Positions 1-6,988 of a DNA stretch of 13,384 bases are shown here, in pieces (the first letter of the stretch is position 1; every line of letters starts with the position of its first letter). The position numbers were made by a program, and so were the translations under genes. Location of the stretch: positions 1-13,384 of the forward strand of contig JACMMY010000188.1 in assembly GCA_014378805.1 (NCBI GenBank), read 5' to 3'. The notes below the pieces were generated by a model, which had not been told where the DNA came from, searched no databases, and saw only the letters and a program-made list of their open reading frames with translations. This DNA comes from Moraxellaceae bacterium (GTDB lineage: Bacteria; Pseudomonadota; Gammaproteobacteria; Pseudomonadales; Moraxellaceae).

Positions 1-50
1 CATGAATAAAAGCCAGTAAAATTCTCAAGAATTTACGCGGTATTACAAAT

Positions 51-536
51 CTATCCAATATAAAAGAAAGCAAAACTAACTATAACGACCGCACCAATAA
101 TATTTCCAATCTGAAAAGATAAAAAATCATCAAACATTTCAGCCCACCAAGGCCGCTCATTGATAAAAATGTCTGACAAACTTGAACCACCAAATTTTCT
201 TGAAAAAAATGCCCTTAGAAAATCCCAAACTGTATCTAACACTAAAAAGCCTACAATGCTCGGTATCAAGCCTAAAACAAGAATTGGGAAACTCGCCAAA
301 AAACCAAATAAAAATAATAACTTCGTATACTTGGATTTTTTCCTTAACCGATTCCCCCAAGCACCTAACAACCAAAACCGTAAAACTTTCTCTTTTTCAG
401 TGGTTGGTATTAGGCCTTTGATTTCACCTCTTGCTTCCATGTTCGTAACGGACTTTGTTAAAAAGATAACTATTCCACATATTAATAGCGCAAAAAAAGA
501 AGCGATGCTTATTAGCAAACCTACATGAACAGTCAT
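51..536 (-). CDS. small hypothetical inner-membrane protein
   Basis: I do not recognise this 161-residue protein. It has about three to four hydrophobic stretches: one close to the N-terminus (about residues 5-25), a long pair in the middle (about 73-108, rich in Leu, Phe, Ile and Gly), and one at the extreme C-terminus (about 140-160). Basic stretches such as RLRKKSKYTK precede the central pair, so an inner-membrane location is likely. I chose the ATG at 536 because GAGAAG lies ten bases upstream and because the start then falls just after the stop of the binding-protein gene at 541. A longer version from an ATG at 557 would add seven residues and overlap that gene, with a poorer ribosome site. 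The close spacing suggests co-transcription with the binding protein. The DNA is more A+T-rich than most of the window. Confidence 0.6.
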   Translation of the reverse strand: MTVHVGLLISIASFFALLICGIVIFLTKSVTNMEARGEIKGLIPTTEKEKVLRFWLLGAWGNRLRKKSKYTKLLFLFGFLASFPILVLGLIPSIVGFLVLDTVWDFLRAFFSRKFGGSSLSDIFINERPWWAEMFDDFLSFQIGNIIGAVVIVSFAFFYIG

Positions 537-540
537 CAAA

Positions 541-2364
541 TTAATGCTTCTCAACATCTAAATACAACCACATTGACGCCAAAATCGGATGTCTTTTATA
601 GCCTTTCACCCATGGGCGAATCAATGAATTGCTCACGCGGGACATACCGAGTAACCACGCGCCATCCGCTTCCACTTGACGATTCATCTGCACATACAAC
701 TGATTACGTTCAGCACCTGCCGGCAACGCCTTGGCTTTGACATACAACGCATCAAATACTGGAGAACTATAACAGCCATGATTTCCTTGCTTAGCATTCG
801 GGCCATAGAGCAACTGCATGAAGTTTTCGCCTTCAGGATAATCCGCAATCCACGCCCCATCCCACATCATCAACTTACACTCAGTCGCCGCTTTCAAATT
901 ATCCGCAAAACTACTGACAGGAAACTCGACGCGAATACCGATGTCATCCAAGCCATGCTTCCAAATCTCAGATCTAATTTGGGATTTGCTATCGGCTTCC
1001 GTGGTGATTTTTAACAATAATGGCTTGCCATTCGGCAATGTTCGATAACCGTCTGCACCGCGTTTATAACCAAAATAATCAAGCAATTGATTTGCCAAAC
1101 CAATGTCATATCTCACACTACTGCGATAGCTCGGATCATGTCCTGTAACCCCGTCAGGAATAATCATCTGCGCTTTGACGGCTTGCCCCATTTGAAGGAT
1201 ATTCAAATCATCTTGGGTGTTATACGACATAATAATCGCACGGCGTAGTGCAATTTTTTCCAAGCTATTGCCACCAATAATCGGATCACGTTGATTCAAA
1301 ATTGTGTAGGTGACTTCAGGCTCAGTACTACTAAACAACTGAATGCCTTGTTTAGTAAATTCAGGTTTTAACACACCATGACTCATTGCAGTCGGTGTAA
1401 GACTGGGTGGTAATCCTGCGATATCTAACTGTTTACTCTGAAATGCCAACCAACGCGATTGTTCTTCTTCGATAATATCAACTTCAATTCGACCCACTTG
1501 CGGCAGTTTCTTTCCCTGCATATCGCGGACAAGTTGATTGTCCCACGCAGTACCTGTGGATTTAAAATCCCACGTCATATTTCTAAAATCAGGATTTGCG
1601 ACTAAAACAATCTTGCTACGCGGCATATATTTTTGCAGCATATACGGGCCCGTGCCGACAGGATGTTGAGCAATCTGCGCACCATACATCTCCACCACTT
1701 CACGTGCCACGGCACCAAATCCACTGTAAGCAATCACATAGAGAAAATTATAATCCGCAGCTTTTAAAGTAATTTTAAGCGTATAGCGATCAGGCATCTC
1801 CAATCCCGCCACAGGCGCATCGTAATCAAATTTTCCTGTTTTTGATGCCTTTGCCACCACTTCATCCATCCCGACAATCTTGCCACTCAAGAAACTGGCA
1901 GCAGGCGAATGATTCTTCGGATCAAGAAATCGCTTAAAGGTATAGGCATAATCTTGCGCCGTCAGCTCACGTTTTTTTCCCTTAAATGCAGGATCCGCGC
2001 CGAAATAAATGCCTTTTTGCAGATGAAATACATACGTCTTACCGCCATCACTGACTTCGGGCATCGCCGCCGCCGTTGCAGGCACAAGTTTCGCAGGACG
2101 TTCTAAATAATCGTATGAAAGGAGTGGCTCTTGAATTGAACTGGCAATGATTGCCGAATAATAATTCGCCGTCCGCACCATATCAAAACCATCATCCGCC
2201 GCAGGAAACGCCGCATGAATGATCTTATTCGGATCAGCCGCTTGAACAGTATTTGAAAGGGTAATCAGGGGAATGGCACACGCGATTGACATGATCAACG
2301 AACATTTCAATTGAGAGAAACTCTTCATCGAACTTAGTGTCAAACTTCTTGTTAAATCAGGCAT
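541..2364 (-). CDS. ABC transporter substrate-binding protein, family 5 (peptide/OppA-DppA type)
   Basis: A 607-residue periplasmic solute-binding protein. Residues 1-42 form a long signal peptide with a hydrophobic core at about 22-36 and a likely cut after VQA, leaving ADPNKI. The mature part follows the family-5 pattern: an N-terminal EPLLSYDYLERPAKLVP segment, then DGGKTYVFHLQKGIYFG, LTAQDYAYTFKRFLDP, and a mid-protein VGTGPYMLQKY block. Family members bind di- or oligopeptides and sometimes haem, nickel or sugars; the ligand cannot be read from the sequence. It is longer than OppA (about 543). The start at 2364 is backed by AGAAGG six bases upstream; an inner ATG at 2328 would give a more ordinary signal peptide but has a poor ribosome site. 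No permease or ATPase gene is adjacent, so it may be an orphan that uses a transporter encoded elsewhere. Confidence 0.87.
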   Translation of the reverse strand: MPDLTRSLTLSSMKSFSQLKCSLIMSIACAIPLITLSNTVQAADPNKIIHAAFPAADDGFDMVRTANYYSAIIASSIQEPLLSYDYLERPAKLVPATAAAMPEVSDGGKTYVFHLQKGIYFGADPAFKGKKRELTAQDYAYTFKRFLDPKNHSPAASFLSGKIVGMDEVVAKASKTGKFDYDAPVAGLEMPDRYTLKITLKAADYNFLYVIAYSGFGAVAREVVEMYGAQIAQHPVGTGPYMLQKYMPRSKIVLVANPDFRNMTWDFKSTGTAWDNQLVRDMQGKKLPQVGRIEVDIIEEEQSRWLAFQSKQLDIAGLPPSLTPTAMSHGVLKPEFTKQGIQLFSSTEPEVTYTILNQRDPIIGGNSLEKIALRRAIIMSYNTQDDLNILQMGQAVKAQMIIPDGVTGHDPSYRSSVRYDIGLANQLLDYFGYKRGADGYRTLPNGKPLLLKITTEADSKSQIRSEIWKHGLDDIGIRVEFPVSSFADNLKAATECKLMMWDGAWIADYPEGENFMQLLYGPNAKQGNHGCYSSPVFDALYVKAKALPAGAERNQLYVQMNRQVEADGAWLLGMSRVSNSLIRPWVKGYKRHPILASMWLYLDVEKH

Positions 2365-2422
2365 CCATGACCTTCTTTTATTTACATTTTAGATTGCAGT
2401 GCTTGCTGTAGATTTTGCTTGT

Positions 2423-2617
2423 CTCCTTCCCCATTAGGGGGGAAGGTTGGGAAGGGGGTGCTTTTGACTTTAAAATCAAAAGCAACCCCATTGAAGTCTT
2501 CCCCCTCAGGGGAAGACTTCAATGCAAAAAACATTGCAAAATACACTTCAACTGTTAACCATCACATAACCTTAGAAAAAGGGAGGCTGGGAGGGATTTT
2601 GCTTTTGATCTTTAAAA
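2423..2617. repeat. hairpin-rich non-coding repeat patch
   Basis: The gap between fur and the binding-protein gene is filled by stacked repeats. There is a C/G-rich hairpin (2425-2432 with 2439-2446), then a stem of about 13 pairs with one bulge (2455-2467 with 2476-2489, core TGCTTTTGA/TCAAAAGCA), then a perfect 16-pair hairpin (2489-2524). A diverged direct copy of the G-rich plus GCTTTTGA..TTTAAAA module occurs at about 2437-2475 and again at 2581-2617, the second ending three bases short of the Fur stop codon. No open reading frame here looks real. The structure resembles dispersed, non-autonomous intergenic repeats; its copy number cannot be judged from one window. Confidence 0.6.
2489..2524. 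repeat. perfect 16-bp hairpin with CTCA loop
   Basis: Bases 2489-2504 pair without mismatch to 2509-2524 around a four-base loop. No T-run follows on either strand, so it is not a classic intrinsic terminator, although such a strong stem could still protect or slow the fur transcript, which reads toward it from 2620. Confidence 0.75.
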
Positions 2618-2619
2618 AC

Positions 2620-3060
2620 TTACTTACGTTTCTTACGCGCCTCAACACACGCAGGTTTATCACAAAACACATAAAGATTCAGTGAATGACCCGTCAACTC
2701 AAAACCCAAACGCTCCGCAACCGCATGTTGCTCCGCCTCAATCACAGGACTACTAAACTCAACCACGCGACCACAGTTCTGACAAACGATATGATCATGA
2801 TGATCCGCTTGCGTAATCTCAAACACCGAATAATTATTCTCGAACTGATGACGTTCGATAATTCCCGCCGTCTCAAACTGAGTAAGTACACGATAAACCG
2901 TTGCCAAACCGACATCTTCACCTTGTTCCAGCAAAGTTTTATAAATATCTTCAGCACTCAAATGATGCTCAGTCGCACGTTCAAGCAACTCGAGAATTTT
3001 CACTCGAGGCAACGTGACTTTCAGTCCAGCTTTACGTAAATCTTGGTTGGTAATCGACAT
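2620..3060 (-). CDS. fur: ferric uptake regulator Fur
   Basis: A 146-residue iron-sensing repressor that binds Fe(II) and DNA as a dimer to switch off iron-uptake genes. The N-terminal winged helix (about 1-80) includes AGLKVTLPRVKILELL and LATVYRVLTQFE. Metal ligands fall at the same numbers as in E. coli Fur: H33, E81, H88 and H90 for the regulatory site, and C93, C96, C133 and C138 for the zinc site (CQNC and CDKPAC). The reading frame is open up to an ATG at 3204, which would give 194 residues, but the extra 48 residues match nothing in the family, and the ATG at 3060 gives the normal length. The tail is short and basic (ARKKRK) in place of the His-rich enterobacterial tail. It diverges from bamE. 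Confidence 0.96.
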   Translation of the reverse strand: MSITNQDLRKAGLKVTLPRVKILELLERATEHHLSAEDIYKTLLEQGEDVGLATVYRVLTQFETAGIIERHQFENNYSVFEITQADHHDHIVCQNCGRVVEFSSPVIEAEQHAVAERLGFELTGHSLNLYVFCDKPACVEARKKRK

Positions 3061-3089
3061 AACGGATCCATCATGGGCAGCGTGTTCAA

Positions 3090-3105
3090 GGCATGTTAAT
3101 ATGCC
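3090..3105. promoter_or_regulatory. near-perfect palindrome upstream of fur
   Basis: GGCATGTTAATATGCC is palindromic except for one central pair and lies 30-45 bases before the Fur start codon, where an operator could control fur. It does not match the Fur box half-site, so autoregulation by Fur is not shown. No convincing -35/-10 pair for fur was found next to it. Confidence 0.3.
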
Positions 3106-3316
3106 GCGCATGCGTAATTCATATAAGTTAGGCATTACAGCCGAATATTGTTGTTTCCGCTCTAGAGTATCGCTTAGCATTAAACAACAGATTTTTGATT
3201 GCACACCACAAAGGCGTTAACTATTTGCTACCAAAAACATGGCGCTAGTTTAGCCCATAACCGCAAACAACATCTAGAATACTCGTAAATACTCCATGTA
3301 TCTGTAACAAAGTATC

Positions 3317-3345
3317 TTGGTAACAAACCGTCTAACCCTTATACA
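3317..3345 (+). promoter_or_regulatory. sigma-70 promoter for bamE
   Basis: TTGGTA (3317-3322) and TATACA (3340-3345) are separated by exactly 17 bases, each matching four of six consensus bases. A transcript would begin near 3352 and carry a leader of about 58 bases. The first seven bases TTGGTAA recur inverted as TTACCAA at 3354-3360. Confidence 0.55.
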
Positions 3346-3358
3346 ATAGACGATTACC

Positions 3359-3373
3359 AATGATGACATCATT
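3359..3373. promoter_or_regulatory. AATGATG-A-CATCATT dyad in the bamE leader
   Basis: A perfect inverted repeat of seven bases per arm around one central base, lying just after the predicted bamE transcript start, a position where a bound repressor would block RNA polymerase. The arms AATGAT and ATCATT are the same half-sites as in the Fur consensus box, but here three bases apart, not one. The link to Fur is therefore only suggestive. Confidence 0.35.
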
Positions 3374-3409
3374 AAACACATAGTCAAACGATGGGGCAAG
3401 TGTATCAAA

Positions 3410-3811
3410 ATGCAAAAATTCATGCTGACTCACATTACTGTAGGAATCCTCGCAGTATCCTTACTCAGCTTATCCCAAAGCGGATGTTCGGCATTTGGTG
3501 TCTACAAAATTGACATCCCACAAGGTACGCCACTGACCCAAGCTCAAATTACCCAAGTAAAAGTCGGCATGACCATGCAACAAGTGCGTTATTTGCTTGG
3601 TACACCTGCCGTGACGGACACCTTGAATGCAAACCGTTGGGACTATGTCTACAACTACACTCCAGGCACACTTGCGCGTAATGCAGGACTGAAAGCAGCA
3701 AATGGACAACACATGTTTGTGATTTTTGATGATGCAGGACACGTTGCCAGCATTACAGGTGCAGAGACATTTCCTGTAACACAACCTGGTTTACCGAACA
3801 ACAAGTTGTAA
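3410..3811 (+). CDS. bamE: outer membrane assembly lipoprotein BamE (OmlA/SmpA)
   Basis: A 133-residue lipoprotein of the BAM complex, which folds beta-barrel proteins into the outer membrane. The signal peptide ends in LSQSGC with the lipidated cysteine at C26; serine at +2 fits outer-membrane sorting. Family motifs are clear: YKIDIPQGTPLT (32-43), VGMTMQQVRYLLGTP (52-66), RWDYVYNYTPG (76-86) and the strand HMFVIFDDAGHVASI (101-115). The lipobox is slightly unusual because glutamine sits at -3. The ATG at 3410 has no strong ribosome site (only GGGGC upstream), but no better start exists. It diverges from fur, and its 3' end faces rnfH, which lies beside bamE in many gammaproteobacteria. Confidence 0.94.
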   Translation: MQKFMLTHITVGILAVSLLSLSQSGCSAFGVYKIDIPQGTPLTQAQITQVKVGMTMQQVRYLLGTPAVTDTLNANRWDYVYNYTPGTLARNAGLKAANGQHMFVIFDDAGHVASITGAETFPVTQPGLPNNKL

Positions 3812-3906
3812 TGCAGAAAGATCACTGAGCCTGTCAAGGTGAGGGGTTAGGCAGCTAGCGTTCATTTCGACAAGCTCAATGAACAAATTCATTGAATTCT
3901 AATCTT

Positions 3907-3930
3907 CGTAGGCTGCGGGCTTGCCCCAAC
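3907..3930. repeat. REP-like element, CGTAGGCTG family
   Basis: CGTAGGCTGCGGGCTTGCCC starts here and can fold through GCGGGC/GCCC. The opening CGTAGGCTG is shared with the elements at 7642 and, inverted, at 7758. It lies in the convergent bamE-rnfH gap, beside the terminator. Confidence 0.45.
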
Positions 3931-3948
3931 TTACATAGATAAAAAAAT

Positions 3949-3983
3949 ACTGCTCTTCAACCCTGAAGTAGCAGTGTTTTTTT
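3949..3983. terminator. bidirectional intrinsic terminator between bamE and rnfH
   Basis: ACTGCT+CTTCA (3949-3959) pairs with TGAAG+AGCAGT (3964-3975) with one bulged T and an ACCC loop. Seven T follow at 3977-3983 for bamE. Seven A precede the stem (3941-3947), so the transcript arriving from rnfH on the other strand also meets a T-run. Confidence 0.85.
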
Positions 3984-4007
3984 CAAATGAAACAATATCT
4001 CAAAAAC

Positions 4008-4361
4008 TCAAAACTGCCGATGTTTCAATCGTCCCACGGGATGCGCTCTTGCGCGCGCGCGACGCACATCCATCGGACTCAAAATCAATGGTTGATACAA
4101 CTCCAACCGATCACCTTGCTGCAACATATATTGCTCAGGTTGCGAGATCTTCCGACTAAAAACACCCATGACAGGTAATGGTTGCGACGCATCAACTAAA
4201 CCACATTGCCTGACAAATCCCGCAGCCGTTGTGCCTTGCGCCACTTGATACGACTTCACTTCTGCTTGACCCATTTGATTCACGCGCGCGCAAACCACAT
4301 CAATCATAGGTAATGAGCTATTTGCCTCATTACCCTTTTCTACTTGAGATTGATTGGACAT
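4008..4361 (-). CDS. rnfH: RnfH family ubiquitin-like-fold protein
   Basis: A 117-residue member of the RnfH (UPF0125) family, small beta-grasp proteins whose exact role is not settled. Family features are IDVVCARV (20-27), the central GVFSRKI (66-72), and the strongest block GDRLELYQPLILSPMDVRRARARA (83-106). An N-terminal polar extension of about 18 residues and a tail of about 10 residues lie outside the conserved fold. I chose the ATG at 4361, which begins six bases after the stop of the upstream transporter-like gene; a GTG at 4379 would add six residues and overlap that gene. The spacing suggests one operon with 4367-5470. The RARARA stretch is encoded by a (GC)5 run at 4051-4061. Confidence 0.85.
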   Translation of the reverse strand: MSNQSQVEKGNEANSSLPMIDVVCARVNQMGQAEVKSYQVAQGTTAAGFVRQCGLVDASQPLPVMGVFSRKISQPEQYMLQQGDRLELYQPLILSPMDVRRARARAHPVGRLKHRQF

Positions 4362-4366
4362 ACAGT

Positions 4367-5470
4367 TTATTGAATCCACACGAGATATTGCTCAACCAAA
4401 CCAATCAGCGCAACAATAACTGCCAGCGGCACAACCAAACGCACCATCACGCGCCATAGGTTATACAGCGCCTCATTATTAAAATCTAGGGCTTTACGCA
4501 AATGACTGCTTTTCATTTTCCAGCCGCTAAAAATTGCATAAATCGCAGCAACCACAATCGATGAAACCATTGCCAAGGTCAGCAATGAGGTTTTAATTGG
4601 TAAAATCCAAATCGCTAAACTGGCTACTAAAACCACCCAAACGATGATGCGAGGCAAACCACGCACGACCAATTGTTGACGTGCAAATGAGAGCAATACT
4701 GCGGCGCCACTCAATAATGCGATGCCAGACAAAGCAACATTCATTTCACTTGCAGCATTAAAATTGACTAAACCAAACGCAACGACCAGACCACCCACAA
4801 TTTGTGCAATCCAAATCGGCAAAACTGGATACCGAGAATTCACGCTATAACCCGCCAACGCTGCCTGCCAATATAGACCCAGTCCCACTCCCGTCGCAGC
4901 CAATGCCAAAGCCACAGCGCCAGACCATTCAGTCAATGCAAAAGGGGTCATTTGCCATATCGCTGCCATCGCATTGGGTTGCAGCACACCGAAAACGGCT
5001 AATGCGACCAACACTGCTGTTCCAACCGCAGGGAGCCATTTGCCAAGCGCTGACAAAGCCGCAACTAAAAGAATAATTGCAAATGGAAGTACACTAAGCA
5101 CAGCAGTGGAACCCGCATTCTTCTGAGCAATTTCAGTCGCGAACGTTGTGAACTGGGCGTTTAACGTTCCCGCAAGCAGCAACATGGAACCAATCGCTAA
5201 CCAACCAACACCGCGCCATTTGGTACTCGCATCCGCGTCACGTGTCAGTGCAGGCAAGGCCTGAATCGGCAAAGTTTGAGTACGCTTCGCCAGCGCAGAT
5301 TCCAACAGCAAAACTGGAAACGTGAGTAAAACCATGCAGATGAGCCATACCACCCAAAAATCAACTTGATGCACTGCCGTCGTTGTGACCAGCGATTCAA
5401 ATCGCCCTGCCAGCAACACCATGATTAAAAATGCGAGCAACACACCCTGAAATCGATTTAAAAAAGCCAT
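4367..5470 (-). CDS. SNF (sodium:neurotransmitter symporter) family-like membrane protein, short form
   Basis: A 367-residue protein with about eleven hydrophobic segments (roughly 7-21, 36-58, 87-108, 122-140, 147-164, 182-206, 217-236, 245-262, 273-290, 295-315, 337-365). Kinship to the SNF family is suggested by WLICMVLLTFPVLLLESALAKRT (42-64), which resembles the second helix, by the glycine-rich ATGVGLGLYWQAALAGYS (192-209), and by EALYNLWRVMVRLVVPLAVI (333-352), which resembles the late YNxWRxxxRYxxPxxI segment. Typical bacterial members are about 440-500 residues and begin with a glycine-rich first helix that binds sodium and substrate; the matching helix here lacks that signature. Transport by the usual mechanism is therefore uncertain. 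The start at 5470 follows AAGAGATGG. It lies upstream of rnfH, probably in the same transcript. Confidence 0.68.
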   Translation of the reverse strand: MAFLNRFQGVLLAFLIMVLLAGRFESLVTTTAVHQVDFWVVWLICMVLLTFPVLLLESALAKRTQTLPIQALPALTRDADASTKWRGVGWLAIGSMLLLAGTLNAQFTTFATEIAQKNAGSTAVLSVLPFAIILLVAALSALGKWLPAVGTAVLVALAVFGVLQPNAMAAIWQMTPFALTEWSGAVALALAATGVGLGLYWQAALAGYSVNSRYPVLPIWIAQIVGGLVVAFGLVNFNAASEMNVALSGIALLSGAAVLLSFARQQLVVRGLPRIIVWVVLVASLAIWILPIKTSLLTLAMVSSIVVAAIYAIFSGWKMKSSHLRKALDFNNEALYNLWRVMVRLVVPLAVIVALIGLVEQYLVWIQ

Positions 5471-5545
5471 TTGTCCATCTCTTAAATTTGGTTTATTTAC
5501 CTAGTTCGGGCTATTTTATCCCTAGTCGCATTGAGCCACATACAG

Positions 5546-5573
5546 AAAAACCCCGACTCGCGAGGTTTTTTTT
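5546..5573 (-). terminator. intrinsic terminator after cytochrome c5
   Basis: AAAAACC..CG pairs with CG..GGTTTTT around a five-base loop with one C/A mismatch. It begins about 50 bases beyond the cytochrome stop, before the next gene on the same strand. On the minus strand the stem ends in five T; on the plus strand eight T follow, so it may work in both directions. It makes the cytochrome a separate transcript from 4367-5470. Confidence 0.75.
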
Positions 5574-5621
5574 AAATGAGGTTCAATGTTGTAAAATTCA
5601 ACTCAAAACCGCTTCAACAAG

Positions 5622-5948
5622 CTATTTCGCCATCAACTCAATCAAATTAGCCAAATCTGCATCGCTACATGTCGTACATAATCCACCCGCAGGCATATTT
5701 TTATAACCATTTCTGACATTTTTAACCAAAGTCGGCATGCCTTTTTTCATGCGTGCACTCCAAGCCGCTTTATCGCCTGTTTTTGGTGCACCCAAAACCG
5801 CTGCCCCATGACACGTTACGCACGATTGGTTGTACAGTTCAGTTGTGCCTGCATAGGCAATGTTGATGGTCGGCAACATTGCCAGCAAGGCAGCCAATAG
5901 CACACGGCGATTTTTTTTAATTGATACAGCCAAGATATTACGACTCAT
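5622..5948 (-). CDS. cytochrome c5 family protein
   Basis: A 108-residue exported monohaem cytochrome c, expected to carry electrons in the periplasm. The signal peptide (1-33) has a basic start (KKNRR), a leucine/alanine core, and a cut after AYA. Haem attaches through C43, C46 and H47 (CVTCH); the sixth ligand is probably M85 in NMPAGGLC. C91 and C94 (GLCTTCSD) form the extra disulphide that marks the c5 group, followed by the usual ADLANLIELM helix. GGAG eight bases upstream supports the ATG at 5948. It diverges from ysxC; a c-type cytochrome beside this GTPase gene is a known arrangement in Pseudomonas and Acinetobacter relatives. Confidence 0.92.
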   Translation of the reverse strand: MSRNILAVSIKKNRRVLLAALLAMLPTINIAYAGTTELYNQSCVTCHGAAVLGAPKTGDKAAWSARMKKGMPTLVKNVRNGYKNMPAGGLCTTCSDADLANLIELMAK

Positions 5949-5969
5949 ACGTCATACTCCATTTGCCAC

Positions 5970-6000
5970 ATAATGCCATGAGAACAACTCAAACTGTCAA
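5970..6000 (-). promoter_or_regulatory. possible promoter of the cytochrome c5 gene
   Basis: On the minus strand a perfect TTGACA (6000-5995) is followed after 19 bases by CATTAT (5975-5970). The spacing is longer than ideal and the leader would be only about 15 bases, so this is a weak call. Confidence 0.3.
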
Positions 6001-6149
6001 CCTGTTCGTATTCGTTTACTCAATTGTCGACACGCTCATCTAAACAATGAGCTTTCTATTTTCGTTTATTTTCTATTCAGTATGAGTATATCGATATCTC
6101 ACACAAAACTTAATAGTAGATTCGTACGTTAATCATCACCGAATCGTTT

Positions 6150-6155
6150 TATAAT
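6150..6155 (+). promoter_or_regulatory. -10 box upstream of ysxC
   Basis: A perfect TATAAT 31-36 bases before the ysxC start codon. No good -35 is visible at 16-18 bases. A transcript beginning near 6162 would exclude the in-frame GTG at 6159 and supports the ATG at 6186. Confidence 0.4.
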
Positions 6156-6185
6156 GCAGTGACTCTTTTATTTGCTTGGTTCAAC

Positions 6186-6983
6186 ATGTCAGCTTCATCA
6201 GAAACAAATACATCGCCTACTATCGAAACGGTAGAGGCAACTGAACATGCTGCGCCTGAAGCAACGGTATGTACTGATCCTGTTCCGCTCTTAAAATGGT
6301 TGCGTCGCGCCGAGTTCATGACCAGCGCGCCAAAACTCATGTTGTGTCCGCCAGATACGGGGTTTGAAATTGCATTCGCGGGTCGATCAAACGCAGGTAA
6401 ATCCAGTGCAATCAATGCACTGACTGCACAAAATCAACTTGCACGCGCATCCAAAACACCGGGTCGCACGCAAATGATCAACTTCTTCACCTTACAAAAT
6501 ACCGATCAGCGTTTAGTCGATTTACCCGGTTATGGCTATGCGGCTGTGCCTGAAGCAATGAAGCTTGTTTGGCAAAAAGAACTCGAAAAATATCTGATTC
6601 AGCGTAGAAGTTTGACGGGTTTGGTGTTGCTGATGGACATCCGGCATCCACTCAAGGATTTTGACAAGCAGATGCTGCAATGGGCGAAGTCACGCGATCT
6701 CTTCGTACACGTCCTTCTGACCAAATGCGACAAACTGAATCGTGGCCCTGCGAATGCCGTGCTGCACGATGTCAAAAAGAAATTAGTCGCCGATGGTTTA
6801 GACTTCTCAATTCAGCTTTTTTCCGCGATGAAACGTCAAGGTTTAGAAGACCTTGCGCTAGTCATGGGCGAGCGTTTGCGATTTGGCAACATGCCAGTAA
6901 TTGTGCCTGAGGAGGTTATTGAAGAACCTTCTGCTGATAAAAAGGTGAATATGATGAAAGATTATCGACTGGATGAAATGTAG
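6186..6983 (+). CDS. ysxC: ribosome biogenesis GTP-binding protein YsxC/EngB (YihA)
   Basis: A 265-residue GTPase needed for assembly of the large ribosomal subunit. All G motifs are present: G1 GRSNAGKSS (66-74), the TPGRTQ switch region with the G2 threonine (91-96), G3 DLPGYGYA (112-119), G4 TKCD (179-182) and G5 SA (213-214). The core segment MTSAPKLMLCPPDTGFEIAFAGRSNAGKS aligns with the beginning of the E. coli protein (about 210 residues). It has an extra N-terminal stretch of about 40 mostly acidic and polar residues and a C-terminal tail of about 30 charged residues. The ATG at 6186 has no clear ribosome site; a GTG at 6159 would add nine residues but overlaps the predicted transcript start. 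A palindromic repeat begins six bases after the stop. Confidence 0.95.
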   Translation: MSASSETNTSPTIETVEATEHAAPEATVCTDPVPLLKWLRRAEFMTSAPKLMLCPPDTGFEIAFAGRSNAGKSSAINALTAQNQLARASKTPGRTQMINFFTLQNTDQRLVDLPGYGYAAVPEAMKLVWQKELEKYLIQRRSLTGLVLLMDIRHPLKDFDKQMLQWAKSRDLFVHVLLTKCDKLNRGPANAVLHDVKKKLVADGLDFSIQLFSAMKRQGLEDLALVMGERLRFGNMPVIVPEEVIEEPSADKKVNMMKDYRLDEM

Positions 6984-6988
6984 CAAAA

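Noticed and set aside
16..36. hairpin after the left-most gene as a terminator
   Set aside because: The stem is about nine pairs with a bulge, A+T-rich, and lacks a proper T-run on the relevant strand.
160..528. plus-strand frame opposite the small membrane protein
   Set aside because: Lys/Asn/Pro-rich complement of a hydrophobic gene; the minus-strand frame has the ribosome site and the coherent membrane segments.
3061..3204. 48-residue N-terminal extension of Fur from an ATG at 3204
   Set aside because: The extension has no counterpart in the family, and with the ATG at 3060 the metal ligands take the same residue numbers as in E. coli Fur.
6159..6185. GTG start of ysxC nine codons upstream
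   Set aside because: It lies only a few bases after a perfect TATAAT box, where transcription would probably not yet have begun.
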